A DNA stretch of 64,000 bases from Roseivirga misakiensis (GCF_001747105.1 NZ_MDGQ01000003.1:1272119-1336118), one strand, 5' to 3'. Positions 29,873-39,336 are shown, counted from the first letter of the stretch. Translations and numbers: made by a program. Notes: generated by a model from the sequence alone, not told the origin.

Positions 29873-29956
29873 GCCGGAGTGGTGGAATTGGTAGACACGC
29901 AAGACTTAAAATCTTGTGCTCTTCTGAGCGTATGGGTTCAAGTCCCATCTCTGGTA
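29873..29956 (+). tRNA. tRNA-Leu (UAA)
   Basis: An 84-base class II tRNA with long variable arm (TGTGCTCTTCTGAGCGTA), anticodon loop CTTAAAA giving anticodon UAA, and T-arm GGGTTCAAGTCCC. The acceptor stem pairs GCCGGAG with CTCTGGT through two G-T wobbles. No CCA is encoded. Confidence 0.95.
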
Positions 29957-29960
29957 CATA

Positions 29961-29989
29961 AAAGCCCCTTGAAAAAGGGGCTTTTTTTG
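29961..29989 (+). terminator. Rho-independent terminator after tRNA-Leu
   Basis: AAAGCCCCTT (29961-29970) and AAGGGGCTTT (29975-29984) form a perfect 10-bp stem with a 4-base loop, followed by a T run. Confidence 0.9.
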
Positions 29990-30004
29990 TTTCTAAAACT
30001 CTGG

Positions 30005-32629
30005 TTATTCATCCCTCAGAGAATTGACTGGATTCATTTTCGATATACTTAATGTTCGTGAAGAAATAGTGGTAAGTGCCACTAGAAACACCACAATTGC
30101 TGGCCCAGCGAAAAGCCAAAAACTAATATCAATTCTATAACTATAGCTGTTCAACCAATTGCCCACGATATAGTAGGTTATCGGTAAAGCGATAAGTGTA
30201 GCTATACCAATGAGCCAGAGAAAATCTTTAGAGATGAGCGCTATGACTTGGCTCACACTCGCACCAAGAACTTTACGGACACCTATTTCCTTTTTACGCT
30301 TGGCTACCGTGTAAGAAGATAATCCAAGTAACCCTAAACAGGTGATCAGTAAAGCAAAAATGCTCAAAGCACTGAAAACCGTTTGAAATTGTTGGTCTGA
30401 TTTGAAATGCTCATCAAATTTTTGATCTAGAAAGAAAAACTCGAATGGACTATCGAAATGCTCATTGTAAAGTGATTCTATTTGGCTGAGTTGACTTATG
30501 ATATCACCAGCACCAGTTCTAATACTCACATAATCTCCAAAATTGCCGTAGCGGAAGATCATCGGTATATAGCCTTCTTTGACACCGGTTTGGTGGAAGT
30601 TCTTTAATACCCCAATGATCGTGCGATCGTCTCCCCAGAAGTTTATTTTTTGATTAATCGCCTCGCTTGGGTCTGTAAAACCCCAAAGTTTGATCGCTTC
30701 TTCGTTTACAATAACATCCTGTTCGTAGACACCTTTTCCAAAGTTCTGACCTGCTAAAAGTTCCAATTGCATCGCTGGTATGTAGCGATCGTCCGTAAAG
30801 TAAATGAAGAAGTTAAAATTATGTTCTTCCACAGCATTGATAAGATTAATACCCGTTGTACTTCCCATCATGCTCGTCGGTTGACCAGGAACTGTAGTGG
30901 ACAAGGCTACTGATTTAAACGAACTATTATTGAGTAACTCGTCTCTAAACAACTTAAAATTCACCATCTCCGATCTAGTCGGTGGGGCATGGACTACCAC
31001 TACTTGTTCAGAATTGAGCCCGAGGTCTTTAGCTTGCATATACTCCAATTGTTTTGACGAGGTGAAGGTTTGAATCAATAAGAAAATAGCAATGGAGAAT
31101 TGAAATACGACCAGTGACTTTCTTAAAAGGATGCCGCCACTTGAATGCGCGAACTTTCCTTTCAGAACAGCGACGGGCTTAAAAGAGCTTAGAATAAATG
31201 CTGGGAAGCTACCACCTACCAATGTACTAATAACGATTGCCCCACTAAAAACCAGCCAAAACAGCCCTTTGTCGAAAAGTGTGAAGTCTTTTGGTAGGCC
31301 TGCCATTGCTTTGAAGCCAGGTAATAATAGATAAATCGTAATGAGTGAAAAAGATGAGGCCATTCCGTTGATCACCAGTGATTCAATGAAAAATCGAACC
31401 TTTAATTGATTGTTTGTGGAACCTATGACCTTTCGAATTCCGACTTCTTTTGCCCTATCCATTGACTTGGCTGTGGCCAGATTGATATAATTTACTATCG
31501 CGATGATAATGACTAGAAGTGCCACTAAAAACAAGAAATAAACGATGGTGGCATTTCCACCAGCCTCTGCTTCATATGATTTATGAGAATAAAGATGAAT
31601 GTCTTGCATTTTTTGACCGATAACGCGTTCATTCTCAATCTTTTCTTCGGCTTCTAAACGTTTACTGAGCTTGTCAATCGATGCTGAAAACGTATCGTAT
31701 TTATCGGCTTCTGTGAGTAGTACATAAGTGAAAGTATCATTGCTGTTCCATGGGCTTTCGCGTTCTTCGAGTTTTTGCTTCATGGTACTGTAAGAAAACA
31801 GTATATCAAACTTTAAGTGTGAATTGGCAGGGCTATCGGTCGTTACACCCACTACTTTCAATTCACTGTTAGTTACGGATGTCCAAATGGTTTTTCCTAC
31901 GATATCCGTTGTCCCAAAGTATCTTTGAGCAGCAGATTCCGTTAGAATCATTTCATTCGGATTAGTCAAAGCCGTTTTTTCATTTCCCTGCATTAAGGAG
32001 TAACTAAAGAGGGATAAAAAGCTGTGGTCTACTGCGAAAACCCTTGCCGCTCTGAAGCTAGACTCATCGACTTTTAAGACAGCTTCTGACATACGGTAGG
32101 CCCGAGTAAATTCTTCTACTTCAGGAAACTCAGCCTTCATCATAGGCCCCAATAAATGATAAGATTCCGCATCCTGATCGATTAGGGAGCTTCCGTCCAT
32201 ATAGTCGATCGTGATTCGGGTCATACGATCGGATTTTGGATTAGAACTTTCGTAGCTCAGCTCAAAGTGAACGTATGATAGCATTAAGAGTGCTACTGAA
32301 ATTCCAGCAGTTAGCCCGATGACATTGATGGCGGTGTACATTTTTTCACGGCCAATAATTCTTAAGATCGTTTTAAAGTTATTTTTGAACATGCCTATGT
32401 TGTTTAGATTTTGAGTTCCGCCAATCATCCTTATCAAGGCGGGTCGCATCAATTTGAGCGACTGCCAAATAAATTGTCTTTTGGCCTTATTTAGTGAATA
32501 GCGTTCAGTATCGTCTACAAACCTTTCCTCTAAGTCACCTTCAATTTCTTCGACATATTGCGGCCGAAGAAACTTACGAAGTAGCCAAATTGGCCACCTT
32601 GGAGGGAGATCGTTTTTAACGTTTACCAT
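30005..32629 (-). CDS. FtsX/MacB-type permease with permease prefix, coupled to PadR
   Basis: 874 residues with the same plan as the permeases at 1-10035: prefix (RKFLRPQYVEEIEGDLEERF, residues 15-40), a first FtsX core (VNYINLATAKSMDRAKEVGI), a periplasmic domain and a second FtsX core (KRKKEIGVRKVLGA), ending NPVNSLRDE. The start overlaps the PadR gene by 7 bases, the same overlap as the pair at 4796. Again no ATPase is adjacent. It is more diverged from the 4796/7453 pair than those two are from each other. Confidence 0.9.
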   Translation of the reverse strand: MVNVKNDLPPRWPIWLLRKFLRPQYVEEIEGDLEERFVDDTERYSLNKAKRQFIWQSLKLMRPALIRMIGGTQNLNNIGMFKNNFKTILRIIGREKMYTAINVIGLTAGISVALLMLSYVHFELSYESSNPKSDRMTRITIDYMDGSSLIDQDAESYHLLGPMMKAEFPEVEEFTRAYRMSEAVLKVDESSFRAARVFAVDHSFLSLFSYSLMQGNEKTALTNPNEMILTESAAQRYFGTTDIVGKTIWTSVTNSELKVVGVTTDSPANSHLKFDILFSYSTMKQKLEERESPWNSNDTFTYVLLTEADKYDTFSASIDKLSKRLEAEEKIENERVIGQKMQDIHLYSHKSYEAEAGGNATIVYFLFLVALLVIIIAIVNYINLATAKSMDRAKEVGIRKVIGSTNNQLKVRFFIESLVINGMASSFSLITIYLLLPGFKAMAGLPKDFTLFDKGLFWLVFSGAIVISTLVGGSFPAFILSSFKPVAVLKGKFAHSSGGILLRKSLVVFQFSIAIFLLIQTFTSSKQLEYMQAKDLGLNSEQVVVVHAPPTRSEMVNFKLFRDELLNNSSFKSVALSTTVPGQPTSMMGSTTGINLINAVEEHNFNFFIYFTDDRYIPAMQLELLAGQNFGKGVYEQDVIVNEEAIKLWGFTDPSEAINQKINFWGDDRTIIGVLKNFHQTGVKEGYIPMIFRYGNFGDYVSIRTGAGDIISQLSQIESLYNEHFDSPFEFFFLDQKFDEHFKSDQQFQTVFSALSIFALLITCLGLLGLSSYTVAKRKKEIGVRKVLGASVSQVIALISKDFLWLIGIATLIALPITYYIVGNWLNSYSYRIDISFWLFAGPAIVVFLVALTTISSRTLSISKMNPVNSLRDE

Positions 32630-32958
32630 TCCCCTCCAATAGCCATATCAGGCATAGCACTCCACATTTGAGTTCTAAGGTCCCTCATATCTCGAAGTAC
32701 CTTAACACCCATAGGAGTCGCCGTGTAAATTCTCTTTCGTTTTCCCCCTCGTTTTTGGGTAACCTCACCCCATTTAGAAGTGAGATATCCTTTCTCTTCC
32801 ATCCTTTTAAGTGCAGTTTGAATAGCGCCCATACTTTGCCGTTCCTGAAGACATTTTTCTAGGTACCGTTCAATTTCGTTTCCATAGGCATTCTCTTGTA
32901 AGATGACCACACTCATCAAGACCAGCTCTTGGAATTCGCCGAGTTTATTTTTCTTCAT
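32623..32958 (-). CDS. PadR family transcriptional regulator
   Basis: 111 residues, homologous to the PadR protein at 4464: LGEFQELVLMSVVILQENAY, MGAIQTALKRMEEKGYLTS, and a GGKRKRIYTAT wing. It overlaps the permease start by 7 bases, so the two are translationally coupled. Two perfect 15-bp repeats just upstream of its ATG form a candidate operator. It most likely represses the pair until an unknown signal binds. Confidence 0.9.
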   Translation of the reverse strand: MKKNKLGEFQELVLMSVVILQENAYGNEIERYLEKCLQERQSMGAIQTALKRMEEKGYLTSKWGEVTQKRGGKRKRIYTATPMGVKVLRDMRDLRTQMWSAMPDMAIGGEW

Positions 32959-32966
32959 TTTGATTT

Positions 32967-33087
32967 TATACTAATTGAAGTAAATATAAAGATGAATTAT
33001 ATATTATACTAATTGAAGTTTTAATATAGTCGTTATTATCCCTTGTAAAGATTAAAATCGATTAGAAGACTTAATACTGATTGAAAA
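32967..33087 (-). promoter_or_regulatory. Direct repeats upstream of the minus-strand PadR gene
   Basis: TATACTAATTGAAGT (plus-strand sense) occurs at 32967-32981 and 33005-33019, 38 bases apart, with a weaker third copy (AATACTGATTGAAAA) at 33073-33087. The first copy begins 9 bases from the PadR start codon. The layout matches an autoregulatory operator; the sequence differs from the repeats ahead of the other PadR gene. The rest of the 332-base gap to 33291 shows nothing else I can name. Confidence 0.55.
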
Positions 33088-33290
33088 GGTTGCTTCCCTT
33101 CAGTAAGAAAGCTATTCAGAACTTCGATTTGAATTCGAATTTTAAAGTTGAGAAGGGTATTTGATAGGATTTAATTTGAAGTCAATCTTTGATTTTTCGA
33201 TCGAGATAACGTAAAAAAAGTCATTGTCTAAAATTTTAAAGGTAATTTCTAAGCTTGTTTAAAAAGCATAATCAACCGTAATTGGTAGAG

Positions 33291-36209
33291 ATGAGGATTC
33301 TTTATTCGTTAGTCGTGTGTTTCTTTTTCAATGGACTTATTGCCCAAGACTTTGAGTTGACCTCTATCAATTTGACAGTCGAAAATGGGCTTGTAGGTGA
33401 TAATGTATATTGTGCGCTACAGGATGACAAGGGATATATTTGGTTTGGAACGGAAACAGGAGTAAGTCGATATAACGGGAAGTCTTTCGAAAATTTTTAT
33501 ATGACTGACGGACTCGGCGACAATGAAATTTTTCGAATCGACCAAGATAGTCAGGGTAGAATATGGTTTTCGGCGTTTAATGGAAAGTTAAGCTATTTCA
33601 AAGACGGCACTTTCTACAATGCTACAAATGACACCACTCTGGCGAAAGTCACCATGGATAACTATTATGTCTCTCTTTTTGAAGACTCTAGGCAAAATAT
33701 TTGGCTAGCGAGTAAAATACATTTAGTGATGATCGACCGTGAAGGAGTGGTCACAAATTTCAGCGAAAATCCTTTAAACCAAAAAGTACGTATTGGCTCT
33801 TTTATTGAAAAAAATGGCGAGGTCTGGGGTAAGGCGATCGCTAATAATACTACCTATAACTTAAGCCTAGCTGCACAAACAAAAGCACATTTAATCTCTG
33901 TAAAAGGAACAGTAGATAATGATGAATATATATCAAGTAACAGCTCCTATTTAATGGTCTCTAGTAAGAATGGAGATAAAGAATATATAAAGAGACTGAG
34001 CAATAGAGATATCTCAATGCTCAAAGATTTTTCGAAAATGCATGACTACAAAGATGGAAATGTCTGGGTTTGTACTTTCGGAGGTGGACTAAGGATAAGC
34101 AAAAAAACTGGCAATTCCAGGCTGTTTTTCCCCAATAAGCAGATCACTCATGTGTTAAAGGATCGAGAGGATGGTTATTGGTTTACAACGTTGGGAAATG
34201 GAGTATACTTTGTGCCCTCACTTGAGAATAAATCAATCTCAAAAATTAAAAATGCGCCAATAGGGAACGTGTTGACAGTTGCTGATTTGGACGACAAAAT
34301 ATGGGTTGGAGCTAATTTGGCAAGGTTTGGTCAAATAAAGGAGGAAAAACTAGATATCAATTCACTTTACTTGTCCAACGGAAGGTCTCGTACAAAAAAA
34401 ATTATGAAAGGCCGTGATGAAGGCGATCTTCTGATAGTGCTCGAGGAAGGACTTCTTTTGAAACGATCTAATGGTTCCTTTTCTAGAATGCCAGGTTCAA
34501 TCAAGACAATCAACAAATGGACAAACCGACTATATGCTATTGGTATAACTTGGGGACTGGTAGTAGTTGATATTGATAAGCTATATAAGGAGTTTGATGA
34601 GATCGGGCCTAATACAATTTTTAAAAATTGGAGGTATAGCGATAGGTCATTCGCGATAAAGTCATTCAAGTTTGGTTCTGTACTTGATATAGAACCACAT
34701 GGAAAAGGAATGCTAATCGCAAGTGCAAGAGGGCTCTATTTTTTGAATGATGATTTAGAAGTCTCAAAAATGGATGCTCATCCTGCCATGAACTCTGTCA
34801 TCAATGATATCATTAGCATAAATGATTCAACCTACATACTAGCTTCCGGCGGGTATGGTTTATTGCTAGCTTCCGGTGATAGTTTAACAAATATTACGAC
34901 TGAAGATGGTTTATCTTCTAACATCATAAGAAGAGTTTTTATAGACGACCGTTCTGTTTATTGGCTTGCTACAAATTCTGGTATTGACAAGTTTGAGATT
35001 TTAAATTCAAGTCACAAAGTGTCTTCGATCAAGTTGATGGATGGGCTAATAAGTGAGGATGTGAACGACCTTATGATTAAAGAAGGAGAACTTTGGGCAG
35101 CCACAAGCAAAGGGATTTCAAAAATTAGTCTAGCAGATTGGGAATCGCCAAAGCTTATCCCGAAGCTCAACATGCGGTCAATGATTGTTGATGATCTTCC
35201 TGTTATGTCAATGGCACCCTTAGCACCGAATATTAAGAATATTAAGTTCGAATTTGACGGGCTTCATTTTCAAAGTCTAAATCGATTGACTTACGAATAT
35301 AGGCTTGAGGGATTCGATAGTACATGGAGAACGACGAGCCAGAATACGGTCGATTTTAATGGCTTAAGGTCCGGAATCTACAACTTTCAAGTAAAAGCAA
35401 TTAGTGCATTTGGAGACGAAAGTGAAATTTCGAATCGACCATTTACTATTGCCACACCATTCTGGGCTACATGGTGGTTCATAGCAGTTTCAATATTAGT
35501 TTTCTCCATCATTGTCTTTCTATTGATTCAATTCGTAGTTAGGCGTAATAGAATCAAAGAGAAACGTAAGTTCGATATTCAGTTGAAAATTGCAGCTGCT
35601 GAACGCAAAGCCTTACAATCTCAACTAAATCCACATTTTATATTCAACTCCCTCAATTCAATTCAAAATATGGTGTTGGATAATGACACAGAAGGCGTTT
35701 ATCAGTACTTAGCAAAATTTGGAAAATTGATTAGAAGAGTCCTTGAATTCTCTGATATTTCAATGATTTCTCTGACAGAAGAACTAGAAACGCTCAGACT
35801 ATATATGGAGCTCGAAAACTTGAGGTTGAACAATAAATTTGATTTCGAAGTAAAGGTGGCAGATGATGTGGATCGAGAGATTAAAGTGCCTAGTATGGTT
35901 ATTCAGCCTTATGTTGAAAATGCCATTTGGCATGGTATTACACCGCTAAAAAATAGAAGAAGAGGGCTAGTAACTATTCAAGTTAGTAGAACGGCGCAGG
36001 GCCTTGGTTTTGAAGTAATAGATAATGGTGTTGGACGGCCATCAGAAAATAATAAGAGGGAAGGTTTGGGCACTCGAATTGTGAATGAACTTGTAAGGAA
36101 ACACAAAGGGGACCATTCAGGAGAGGTTGAAATTTTAGATCTTTATGAAAAAGGCCAAAGTATCGGTACCAAAGTAATTGTACAACTCATACCAAAACTG
36201 AGCATATGA
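33291..36209 (+). CDS. Unit 1 sensor: two-component propeller / Y_Y_Y / LytS-type histidine kinase
   Basis: 972 residues from the ATG at 33291 (an upstream TTG is less likely). A signal peptide (residues 1-19) is followed by two-component-regulator propeller repeats such as DDKGYIWFGTETGVSRYNG and DSQGRIWFSAF, a Y_Y_Y domain (LTYEYRLEGFDSTWR, near 665), one membrane span (728-750) and a cytoplasmic LytS-type kinase with LNPHFIFNSLNSIQ (phospho-His near 780) and VIQPYVENAIWHGI. It should sense a periplasmic ligand and phosphorylate the LytTR regulator, whose start overlaps its stop by 4 bases. It opens the array of surface-protein units. Confidence 0.93.
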   Translation: MRILYSLVVCFFFNGLIAQDFELTSINLTVENGLVGDNVYCALQDDKGYIWFGTETGVSRYNGKSFENFYMTDGLGDNEIFRIDQDSQGRIWFSAFNGKLSYFKDGTFYNATNDTTLAKVTMDNYYVSLFEDSRQNIWLASKIHLVMIDREGVVTNFSENPLNQKVRIGSFIEKNGEVWGKAIANNTTYNLSLAAQTKAHLISVKGTVDNDEYISSNSSYLMVSSKNGDKEYIKRLSNRDISMLKDFSKMHDYKDGNVWVCTFGGGLRISKKTGNSRLFFPNKQITHVLKDREDGYWFTTLGNGVYFVPSLENKSISKIKNAPIGNVLTVADLDDKIWVGANLARFGQIKEEKLDINSLYLSNGRSRTKKIMKGRDEGDLLIVLEEGLLLKRSNGSFSRMPGSIKTINKWTNRLYAIGITWGLVVVDIDKLYKEFDEIGPNTIFKNWRYSDRSFAIKSFKFGSVLDIEPHGKGMLIASARGLYFLNDDLEVSKMDAHPAMNSVINDIISINDSTYILASGGYGLLLASGDSLTNITTEDGLSSNIIRRVFIDDRSVYWLATNSGIDKFEILNSSHKVSSIKLMDGLISEDVNDLMIKEGELWAATSKGISKISLADWESPKLIPKLNMRSMIVDDLPVMSMAPLAPNIKNIKFEFDGLHFQSLNRLTYEYRLEGFDSTWRTTSQNTVDFNGLRSGIYNFQVKAISAFGDESEISNRPFTIATPFWATWWFIAVSILVFSIIVFLLIQFVVRRNRIKEKRKFDIQLKIAAAERKALQSQLNPHFIFNSLNSIQNMVLDNDTEGVYQYLAKFGKLIRRVLEFSDISMISLTEELETLRLYMELENLRLNNKFDFEVKVADDVDREIKVPSMVIQPYVENAIWHGITPLKNRRRGLVTIQVSRTAQGLGFEVIDNGVGRPSENNKREGLGTRIVNELVRKHKGDHSGEVEILDLYEKGQSIGTKVIVQLIPKLSI

Positions 36210-36955
36210 TCAAGGCACTAATAATTGATGATGAAGAGTCTGGAGAGCAATTACTTTCCAAGCTTATTAAGTTAAAACACCCGGAAATTAGTCTAGTGCC
36301 ATCAGCTTTTGATTTGGATGAAGCCATTCATCGGATTGATGTGGAGAAACCTGATCTGATATTCCTAGATATTCGTCTTGGAAAGTCAACAGGCTTTGAT
36401 GTATTAGAAAAGACTGTGTTTCAAGATTATCATGTCATTTTTGTCACTGCCTATAGTCAGTATGCTTTAAAAGCTATAAAAAGTGCGGCGGTTGATTATT
36501 TGTTAAAACCAGTGGATATGGAGGACTTAAACCATGCCATTGAACGGTTTAGGCACAGGGCAAACTTCACTTCATCAGGTCAACTCAATCAAATTAAAGA
36601 GGCTTTTGAGGAAGCCATAACTGTAAAGAAGCTGGTAATACCAACGAAAGAAGGGTTTGAATTTATCGACCATTCAGAGATCAAATATGTGCTGGCTGAT
36701 GAGAATTATGCCCGAATTTTCATTGACGGGAACCAGTCCATTTTTTCATCCAAGAACCTTGGGTACTTCGAAAAACAACTTCCCGACACTCGATTTTCAA
36801 GAATTCATAAGTCTCATCTGGTCAACTTGAATTGCATAGTCAATTATGAACACGGTAATGGGGGCTTTGTTAAAATGATTGATGGTAAACGACTCGAAGT
36901 TAGCCGACGCAAAAAGAAGAACTTGCTAGAACAGCTTACAGCTTCAATCCCTTAA
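36206..36955 (+). CDS. Unit 1 LytTR-family response regulator
   Basis: 249 residues. The receiver has phospho-acceptor Asp55 (PDLIFLDIRLG) and Lys in LLKPV; the C-terminal LytTR DNA-binding domain (residues 145-245) has IKYVLADENYARIFI and RIHKSHLVNLNCI. The 4-base overlap with the kinase shows they are a pair. The likely target is the next gene, surface protein 1, 161 bases downstream; I could not pick out a convincing LytTR direct repeat there. Confidence 0.93.
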   Translation: MIKALIIDDEESGEQLLSKLIKLKHPEISLVPSAFDLDEAIHRIDVEKPDLIFLDIRLGKSTGFDVLEKTVFQDYHVIFVTAYSQYALKAIKSAAVDYLLKPVDMEDLNHAIERFRHRANFTSSGQLNQIKEAFEEAITVKKLVIPTKEGFEFIDHSEIKYVLADENYARIFIDGNQSIFSSKNLGYFEKQLPDTRFSRIHKSHLVNLNCIVNYEHGNGGFVKMIDGKRLEVSRRKKKNLLEQLTASIP

Positions 36956-37116
36956 AACGCCGTTAAATAAATCAGAATAGCATTTCATATCAGATGTATG
37001 ACAGCTTAAGCGATAATTTTTAAAGCTAACAGGTCATACTATTAATTCATGCGAGAAAAGTACTACCCGGTGTATGCCTGTGGTGGTATTTAGGTTTCCT
37101 TAAGACCAAGACAAGC

Positions 37117-38934
37117 ATGATCAGATATTCCAGTCTATTATTTTTTTTATTAGGCATGTTCACCCTTCCTAATTATGACTCAAATTTGGATGGCAGACGA
37201 GTTGAAACAGTCATCGCTTATGAGAGCTTTGAAGGTACAGCCCAAGAGTTAGGGTATACGAGTGACGACTGGAGACGTGGATTTAGCGACTATTCGAGTG
37301 TGATGAATGAGGCTAATGCAGGTACAGGTTCTACTGTTACTTATCATATTTCTTCCGGTTACCCTGATAACATTCATGATGACGGGACAGGGAACAGACA
37401 TTTTTATGCTGTAGATGACTTGGACGATAGTGAAAACCCAAGAGTGGATGACCTTAGTATTATTACATTCAATAATGTCAATGTTTCTGGTGCGACAGAC
37501 TTAAAGGTCAAGTTCCTATTAGGCGTAGACAGGGCCAATAGGTTTGAGGCTGATGACTATTTACAAATATATTATGCGCTTGATAGTGATATTGACAATC
37601 ACCCCGACGTCAACACTAATTTTACTCAAGGCAGTTATACTTTACTAGCCTCTTTTCGGGGTTCTGGAAGCGGTACTAATGCATCCTTGGATGCCGATAA
37701 TAATGGTTTAGGAGATGGCACTACGATCTTACCCTTTGGTACTCTTTCAGGAAATGATATTACGCTTGCTGACATGAGTTTTGACATAGCTGGTACAGGC
37801 ACCAATGTTTCCATTCGTGTAGTGATGAAGTCTAACGGAGGTGATGAAACGTTTATAATCGATAATATGAGATTGACAGGAGATGTTGCTGCCTCCGACA
37901 CTGACCCGCCAGCCTTCGATGTAACTCCTTCAGCTAGTTCAGTCTCCACTACAGGTTTTACAGCAGGGGCTAGCATCGATGAAGGAGGAGACATTTACTA
38001 TGTAGTAGTAGCCGATGGCGCTACATCCCCAACCCCAACTAATGTGATTGCAGGCCAGGCTAATGGAGGAGGCTCTCCAATCGCTTCAGGCAGTGGCACT
38101 AACCTAACAGACCCTTTCACCCTTAGCTCAGCAGTAACAAGCCTTACGGCAGGCACAGCCTATGATGTATACTTTATCGCCAGAGATGATGAAAGCACCC
38201 CAAATGTCCAAGCAACAGTCACTAAAGTAGATGTGACAACCCTAGCCCCGAGTTCACTACAAATAGCAGCTACAGTATTCTTAGAAGGAGCTTATAACGG
38301 TACCAACCTAAACACAGCAATTAATAGTAGCATACCAGCCCAACAACCCTACAATGGCGTAAATAGCCATAGCCAAACAACGAGCGTGAGTATACCAGCA
38401 AGTGCAGTAGACTGGGTATTAGTAGAACTAAGAGAAGCAAGTACAGCAGCTACGGCAACCAACGCAACACGGAAAGGCTCAGCAGCAGGCTTTCTGATGA
38501 ATGATGGGACGATCAAAGCGACAGATGGTACCAGCAACCTAACGATCAACCTGACAGGAAACACAGGGACAGACTACTATGTGGTGATCTACCACCGAAA
38601 CCACCTACCGATCATGTCAGCCGCATCGATAGATGGCTCAGGAGGCACACTGACCATAGACTTCACCAGCAACTCAGCGAACACCTACCAGACGACGACC
38701 GCCTTAGCAAGCCTAACCAACAACAAGTTTGGGATGCCATCAGGAGATTTGAATCAAGATGGCAGTATCAACAGCACCGACCTGAGCACATGGCGCACCA
38801 ACAACGGAGCAGCTTACAACTATTCAGGCAATGGCAGTGCAGACTTCAATCTAGATGGAGAGATCAATGCAGTAGACCGCAATGACTTCCAACAGAAGAA
38901 CACGAGTAAGACTAGACAAGTACCAAGTAACTGA
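37117..38934 (+). CDS. Unit 1 surface protein: unknown N-domain, Fn3-like module, conserved dockerin-like C-domain
   Basis: 605 residues. A signal peptide at 1-20 is followed by a novel region to about 258 (ETVIAYESFEG...). Next come a Fn3-like module (residues 260-383; DIYYVVVADG, AYDVYFIARDDE) and the shared C-domain (384-605) with VDWVLVELREA, YYVVIYHRNHLPIMSA and a dockerin-like pair of Ca-binding loops (GDLNQDGSINSTDLSTW; DFNLDGEINAVDRNDF), ending RQVPSN. It is presumably secreted to the surface; the QVP end recurs on many Bacteroidota secreted proteins. No catalytic motif seen. The small HTH gene starts 7 bases after the stop. Confidence 0.85.
   Translation: MIRYSSLLFFLLGMFTLPNYDSNLDGRRVETVIAYESFEGTAQELGYTSDDWRRGFSDYSSVMNEANAGTGSTVTYHISSGYPDNIHDDGTGNRHFYAVDDLDDSENPRVDDLSIITFNNVNVSGATDLKVKFLLGVDRANRFEADDYLQIYYALDSDIDNHPDVNTNFTQGSYTLLASFRGSGSGTNASLDADNNGLGDGTTILPFGTLSGNDITLADMSFDIAGTGTNVSIRVVMKSNGGDETFIIDNMRLTGDVAASDTDPPAFDVTPSASSVSTTGFTAGASIDEGGDIYYVVVADGATSPTPTNVIAGQANGGGSPIASGSGTNLTDPFTLSSAVTSLTAGTAYDVYFIARDDESTPNVQATVTKVDVTTLAPSSLQIAATVFLEGAYNGTNLNTAINSSIPAQQPYNGVNSHSQTTSVSIPASAVDWVLVELREASTAATATNATRKGSAAGFLMNDGTIKATDGTSNLTINLTGNTGTDYYVVIYHRNHLPIMSAASIDGSGGTLTIDFTSNSANTYQTTTALASLTNNKFGMPSGDLNQDGSINSTDLSTWRTNNGAAYNYSGNGSADFNLDGEINAVDRNDFQQKNTSKTRQVPSN
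37894..38265 (+). repeat. Fn3-like module, copy 1 of 3 (372 bp)
   Basis: Almost the same 372 bases recur at 57907-58278 and 63055-63426, each time directly before the shared C-terminal repeat. The encoded module starts SDTDPP and ends LAPSSLQIA. Confidence 0.85.
38266..38934 (+). repeat. Shared surface-protein C-terminal repeat, copy 1
   Basis: About 670 bases encoding the ATVFLEGAYNG...QVPSN domain. It is nearly identical in DNA to copies at 42899, 50453, 58279 and 63427, partly so at 54117, and diverged at 46667. Confidence 0.9.
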
Positions 38935-38941
38935 TACGAAC

Positions 38942-39211
38942 ATGACCGTTTTAGAGCAAAGAATACTTGATCATCTGATTGAAGAATTACAGGGGGCGAG
39001 CTTTAAATTTCAGGAAGATCTTAAACAACACTATCCTCACCTGACAGCTTATGACTTGAGGCTATGCACCTACTTAAAGGCAAATCTTTCTACAAAGGAG
39101 ATAGCATCGATACTGAATATTACACCAGACAGCGTAAAGAAAGCCAAACACAGACTTCGGCGAAAAGTAGAGCTAGGGCCGTTGACGAAATGGGATCAGT
39201 TTTTAAGGTAG
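38942..39211 (+). CDS. Unit 1 small LuxR/GerE-type HTH protein
   Basis: 89 residues from the ATG at 38942, 7 bases after the surface-protein stop. It opens MTVLEQRILDHLIEELQG, continues LTAYDLRLCTYLKANLSTKE and ends with IASILNITPDSVKKAKHRLR, a LuxR/GerE-type HTH. The same fold ends the TPR proteins of this array, so the small protein looks like a freed output domain. A longer frame reaching back into the surface gene is only overlap. Tight linkage suggests co-expression with the surface protein; it may bind DNA alone or pair with the membrane-bound regulators. Confidence 0.85.
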   Translation: MTVLEQRILDHLIEELQGASFKFQEDLKQHYPHLTAYDLRLCTYLKANLSTKEIASILNITPDSVKKAKHRLRRKVELGPLTKWDQFLR

Positions 39212-39278
39212 CTTTCAAAAACCTACAAATCTTAACTAAGTCAATCTTTCATACCAAAATACGATGATTTAAGAACAG

Positions 39279-39297
39279 TCGGCACTCTATATACCCA
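39279..39297 (+). promoter_or_regulatory. Unit 2 shared 19-mer ahead of the TPR-HTH gene
   Basis: TCGGCACTCTATATACCCA lies 97 bases before the ATG at 39376. The same 19-mer with two changes lies at 41218-41236, 91 bases before the next surface gene. I read it as the private site of unit 2. Confidence 0.55.
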
Positions 39298-39336
39298 CGC
39301 TATTCATTAGTATTTTGCTAATTGGGAGACGGTCTT

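Noticed and set aside
36956..37116. LytTR binding site ahead of surface protein 1 (and at 62350-62466 ahead of surface protein 7)
   Set aside because: I looked for paired direct repeats of the usual LytTR kind and found none convincing; the regulation is inferred from gene order only.
38349..38564. Repeated minus-strand frames of about 71 codons (MFPVRLIVRLLVPS type), also at 42982, 46765, 50554, 58362 and 63528
   Set aside because: They recur only because the shared C-terminal repeat recurs; they are antisense shadows with no start signal or family match.
38882..38941. Extended upstream starts for the small HTH genes (MTSNRRTRV type), also at 51069, 54733 and 58895
   Set aside because: The extension reads the constant tail of the surface gene in another frame. 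Units 2 and 3 lack it, and every copy has a start at MTVLE or MTILE just after the surface-gene stop (GTG in unit 4).
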